Shown one piece after another: positions 61,591 to 64,000 of a stretch of DNA of 64,000 bases. The DNA is from Bacillota bacterium (GTDB lineage Bacteria; Bacillota; Clostridia; Acetivibrionales; DSM-1351). Each line of letters begins with the position of its first letter. Position 1 is the first letter of the stretch. Below the pieces are notes generated by a model, which saw only the letters and a list, made by a program, of their open reading frames with translations, searched no databases and had not been told where the DNA came from. Made by a program: the position numbers and the translations under genes. The stretch lies in NCBI GenBank assembly GCA_023431385.1, contig JAEYWA010000153.1:1-64000 (forward strand), given 5' to 3'.

Positions 61591-62872
61591 CAGTTATCGC
61601 CCCCGATTCATTATTAGTTTCCATAGATCGTTCAGTTTTATACCACTTAACTTCCCGTTTGAAAATTGCGTCGTTGGCGCTTTGTATTATAGCATTCAGT
61701 ACAACTATCACCCAAAGCTTCGAGTAGGTAAAAAGCATCAGAAGAATCAGCAGTGCCGATCGAATATTAAATTCGTTCTTTTCAATAGCAAGAGTTATTA
61801 ATACGTTCAATACAAATACCAGTATTGCCATTATCCATAATGTACTGGAAAATCCACCGAGGGTTACATGAGTAAAACCCAGTATGGAAAGTATAAATAT
61901 CAAATCTGAACACACGAGGGAGGTGAGCATCAAAATATAAACCAGCCCGTAGTATAGCACGTCCAGTCTCATGGGACCTGCAGTTCTGTCAAAGACATAT
62001 TTGAAATTCTCCTTGAGTACATAAATATTACCCTTAGCCCATCTTGTTCTCTGTTTGAGCCATATACGCAGCAGCTGTGGTTCCTGTTCCCAGGTTACTG
62101 CCAGAGGCATAAGCTTGATCCTATAACCCATTCTATATATTCTAAAGCTTATTTCGGTATCTTCAGACAAGGCTTTTGTGTCCCACCCGCCGATACTCTC
62201 TATTATACTTCGGCGTACAACAAAGTTGGTTCCTGGTATGGTACATAGTTTAAAGAAAAACCATCTTCCTGCCTGGTTCATACATTGATATGCCAGTGTT
62301 TCAATATTGACAAAGCGGGTTATTAGTGAAGCGTTTCTGTTTCTGGTTCTAAACTTTCCTATTACTGCCCCCAGCTTATCATCTGCCATCAGATTTTCCA
62401 CCAGTAAAGTAAGTGCATTGGGCTCGGGTGTATTATCGGCATCATAAATAGCAATTACACTTCCGGTGCTGACCGAGAAACCGATATTAAGAGCATTTGA
62501 CTTTCCTTTACCTCCAGAAACACTATCTGTATTAATTACAATAAGTTTTCTGTCAGGATTTTTCACTTGTATGTTCTTCAGCACTTCGGCCGAGTCATCA
62601 GAAGAATTATCATTGATAACAATAATCTCATATTTATCCTTAGGATAGTCAAGATTCAGAAGTGCCTGAACAGTTTTTCTGATTACTATGCTCTCATTGT
62701 GTGCCGGCACCATAATTGATACCATTGGATACTCCCTAAGCGGTATTCGGCCGTCTGTACGGTTCACCCTTATGTAATAAATAAATCCGCCGATAGACAA
62801 AACAACATTAATCAGCGTAAGCCCCCAAATAGCAATTAAAGCATATAGTGATAATATATCTGCCAGTGTCAA
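61571..62872 (-). CDS. Membrane family 2 glycosyltransferase (BcsA/PgaC-like, no PilZ)
   Basis: The 433-residue protein has a membrane segment at about 8-30, a GT-A domain with the processive synthase motifs (VPAHNES, YDADN, LSEDTEISFR and the QRTRW box) and about four C-terminal membrane segments. It should polymerise a beta-linked polysaccharide and export it through its own channel. A C-terminal PilZ domain, which binds cyclic di-GMP in BcsA, is missing. The start is TTG 62872 in a TTGA overlap with the upstream stop, with GGAGG nine bases upstream. It is followed by the BcsB-like gene. Confidence 0.9.
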   Translation of the reverse strand: MTLADILSLYALIAIWGLTLINVVLSIGGFIYYIRVNRTDGRIPLREYPMVSIMVPAHNESIVIRKTVQALLNLDYPKDKYEIIVINDNSSDDSAEVLKNIQVKNPDRKLIVINTDSVSGGKGKSNALNIGFSVSTGSVIAIYDADNTPEPNALTLLVENLMADDKLGAVIGKFRTRNRNASLITRFVNIETLAYQCMNQAGRWFFFKLCTIPGTNFVVRRSIIESIGGWDTKALSEDTEISFRIYRMGYRIKLMPLAVTWEQEPQLLRIWLKQRTRWAKGNIYVLKENFKYVFDRTAGPMRLDVLYYGLVYILMLTSLVCSDLIFILSILGFTHVTLGGFSSTLWIMAILVFVLNVLITLAIEKNEFNIRSALLILLMLFTYSKLWVIVVLNAIIQSANDAIFKREVKWYKTERSMETNNESGAITDDNKKK

Positions 62873-64000
62873 TCTGCATCACCTCCATCCGAATTTCCCT
62901 CTGAAGTCCTTTTGTATAGAAATCTTCGCCGATTTTGATAACGTGCAACGAATATAAAAAAAACAAAAATTACCGAAATAAAAGTTACAATTAATAAAAG
63001 TCTCCGGTTTTCACGGGCCATACTCTCAGCCATTTTTCCTATAATGCCTCTGTTAAAGTTGAAATCCGCCTCATAATTAAAAGGCTTGAATTCCAACGAT
63101 TGTATCTTCCCGTTTACAGTAAGGATTCCGTCCTTTAGACTAACAACCCGGTCATTGGTGTAGACAGTTTGTGTAGTAAGCCATAAACTCTTCAATGATA
63201 TCTCTGATTGCTGGATCTGTTTAATTTTATTTTCCAGCATATCATTATCTGTATTTATATCCAGAAACAACGCAGTAGGATAGGCTTTAATCATATTACT
63301 GCTCAAACTCGAATTACTGAGAATCGCAGGGGCAATAAGATGATGTCCGTCTGAATAAACGGTATTGTAGCCATCAGCATCAGTCCAACTGTTTTTTTTC
63401 TCAGGATATAGAATTACGGTACTGAACCTTTTTAATACGTCCAGTCCTAGGCTTTCGTGTATCCAGTTATTTGGCGCCTCAATAGCAATAGGATATACAC
63501 CGTAATTGTTATACGCAGTTATTGCTGTAGTAATTTTCTGATTTATATCTTCAAGTGAAGGTTTTTCAGTGTTTATCAGCGGTGCTTTCAGTATAATGCT
63601 TACTCCCTTTGACTGAGCATAGGCAAGTACCTCACAGAAGTGTTTCATAGCAGGGTACTCGGTATTTTGATAAACCGGCATAACAGTAATTGAATAAGGT
63701 ACACCCTTTTTATCCATCAGCTGCACTGCCTGCATGAGCTTTTCGCCGCTGAAAAACGGGTACACATTATCAAAGATGATGTATTGGGGATAGCTGTTCG
63801 GCTGGTTCTCAAAGGGCCATTTCCATATTGAAATCTGCTCTGAAAAAGCGGCCTTTAAAATATCACTTTCATTATCAAAAACTCCCATGCAACTGAAACG
63901 TCCGTCTCTCACAAACAACGGAGAGCTTTTGCCGGTTGCTTCGATATGGCCTGCTCTGTAAGGGAACCCCTCCTGGAACATTATTGCGTTTTCAGCCTTT
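62869..64000 (-). CDS. DUF2334-like polysaccharide-associated protein (cut by window edge)
   Basis: At least 376 residues are seen; the frame stays open to the right edge, so the N-terminus lies outside. The visible part resembles DUF2334 proteins, a polysaccharide-deacetylase-like group (PQYIIFDNVYPF, GVPYSITVMPVYQN, SIILKAPLINTE, DGHHLIAPAI), with a C-terminal membrane segment at about residues 330-352 counted from the ATG at 63981 and a basic tail. It may modify or escort the polymer. It directly precedes the glycosyltransferase gene with overlapping stop and start. Confidence 0.75.
   Translation of the reverse strand, partial: KAENAIMFQEGFPYRAGHIEATGKSSPLFVRDGRFSCMGVFDNESDILKAAFSEQISIWKWPFENQPNSYPQYIIFDNVYPFFSGEKLMQAVQLMDKKGVPYSITVMPVYQNTEYPAMKHFCEVLAYAQSKGVSIILKAPLINTEKPSLEDINQKITTAITAYNNYGVYPIAIEAPNNWIHESLGLDVLKRFSTVILYPEKKNSWTDADGYNTVYSDGHHLIAPAILSNSSLSSNMIKAYPTALFLDINTDNDMLENKIKQIQQSEISLKSLWLTTQTVYTNDRVVSLKDGILTVNGKIQSLEFKPFNYEADFNFNRGIIGKMAESMARENRRLLLIVTFISVIFVFFIFVARYQNRRRFLYKRTSEGNSDGGDAD

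Overview
The window comes from a low-GC, AT-rich bacterial chromosome. It has strong AGGAGG-type ribosome binding sites, GTG and TTG starts, a SpoVB-type sporulation flippase, a fermentative L-lactate dehydrogenase, and a water-forming NADH oxidase near a bacteriohemerythrin. This fits an anaerobic, spore-forming clostridium; a cellulolytic Ruminiclostridium-like genus is my guess from overall resemblance, not something proved here. I see no rRNA, tRNA, CRISPR array, transposase or phage gene.

Positions 219-20124 (all minus strand) look like one tightly packed transcription unit of about 20 genes. From its 5' end it reads: CheY-like receiver, small unknown protein, soluble double-tip chemoreceptor, triple-CheW protein, CheB, a stressosome set (RsbR, RsbS, RsbT, ATPase-PP2C fusion), soluble histidine kinase, receiver, HPt-P2 protein without a kinase domain, HEAT-repeat protein, CheR, receiver, CheA with two HPt domains, receiver, two CheX-type phosphatases, ParA-like ATPase, and a second triple-CheW protein. 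Several genes overlap or have coupled stop/start codons. A hairpin terminator lies at 60-91. A chemosensory array, its positioning ATPase and a stressosome therefore appear to be built from one transcript, with no sigma-B, RsbV/W or flagellar gene in the window. This is the most unusual system here.

Upstream, 20734-23984 holds a TetR regulator, a hybrid histidine kinase with a degenerate HPt, and a receiver. The promoter of the TetR gene and the distal promoter of the 20-kb unit both carry a related ATCAGGTGAGT/ACTCxCCTGAT palindrome just downstream of the -10 box. This suggests the TetR protein controls itself, the kinase and the array together. A sigma-D-like promoter sits closer to the first array gene.

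Positions 24190-34454 (minus) hold a TraB-family membrane protein with a membrane-anchored MutS-like ATPase, a MerR/MFS efflux pair, an inositol monophosphatase with an acyl-CoA ligase, and a homocysteine methyltransferase/MTHFR fusion. Positions 34648-37881 (plus) hold a YjfB-like peptide and a TetR/DHA2 efflux pair. Positions 38003-41129 (minus) are an FHA-RodA-PBP cell-wall operon.

Positions 41308-54553 are mixed housekeeping genes: ppnP, DUF1294, spoVB, HAD phosphatases, DHA2 efflux, NADH oxidase, hemerythrin, diguanylate cyclase, LDH, glycerol-1-phosphate dehydrogenase-like protein, and DEAD-box helicase. Two tandem transmembrane chemoreceptors follow (54663-58395), then a nitroreductase. 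The right end (59371-64000) is an exopolysaccharide operon with a BcsB-like protein, a family 2 glycosyltransferase without PilZ, and a DUF2334-like protein cut by the window edge.
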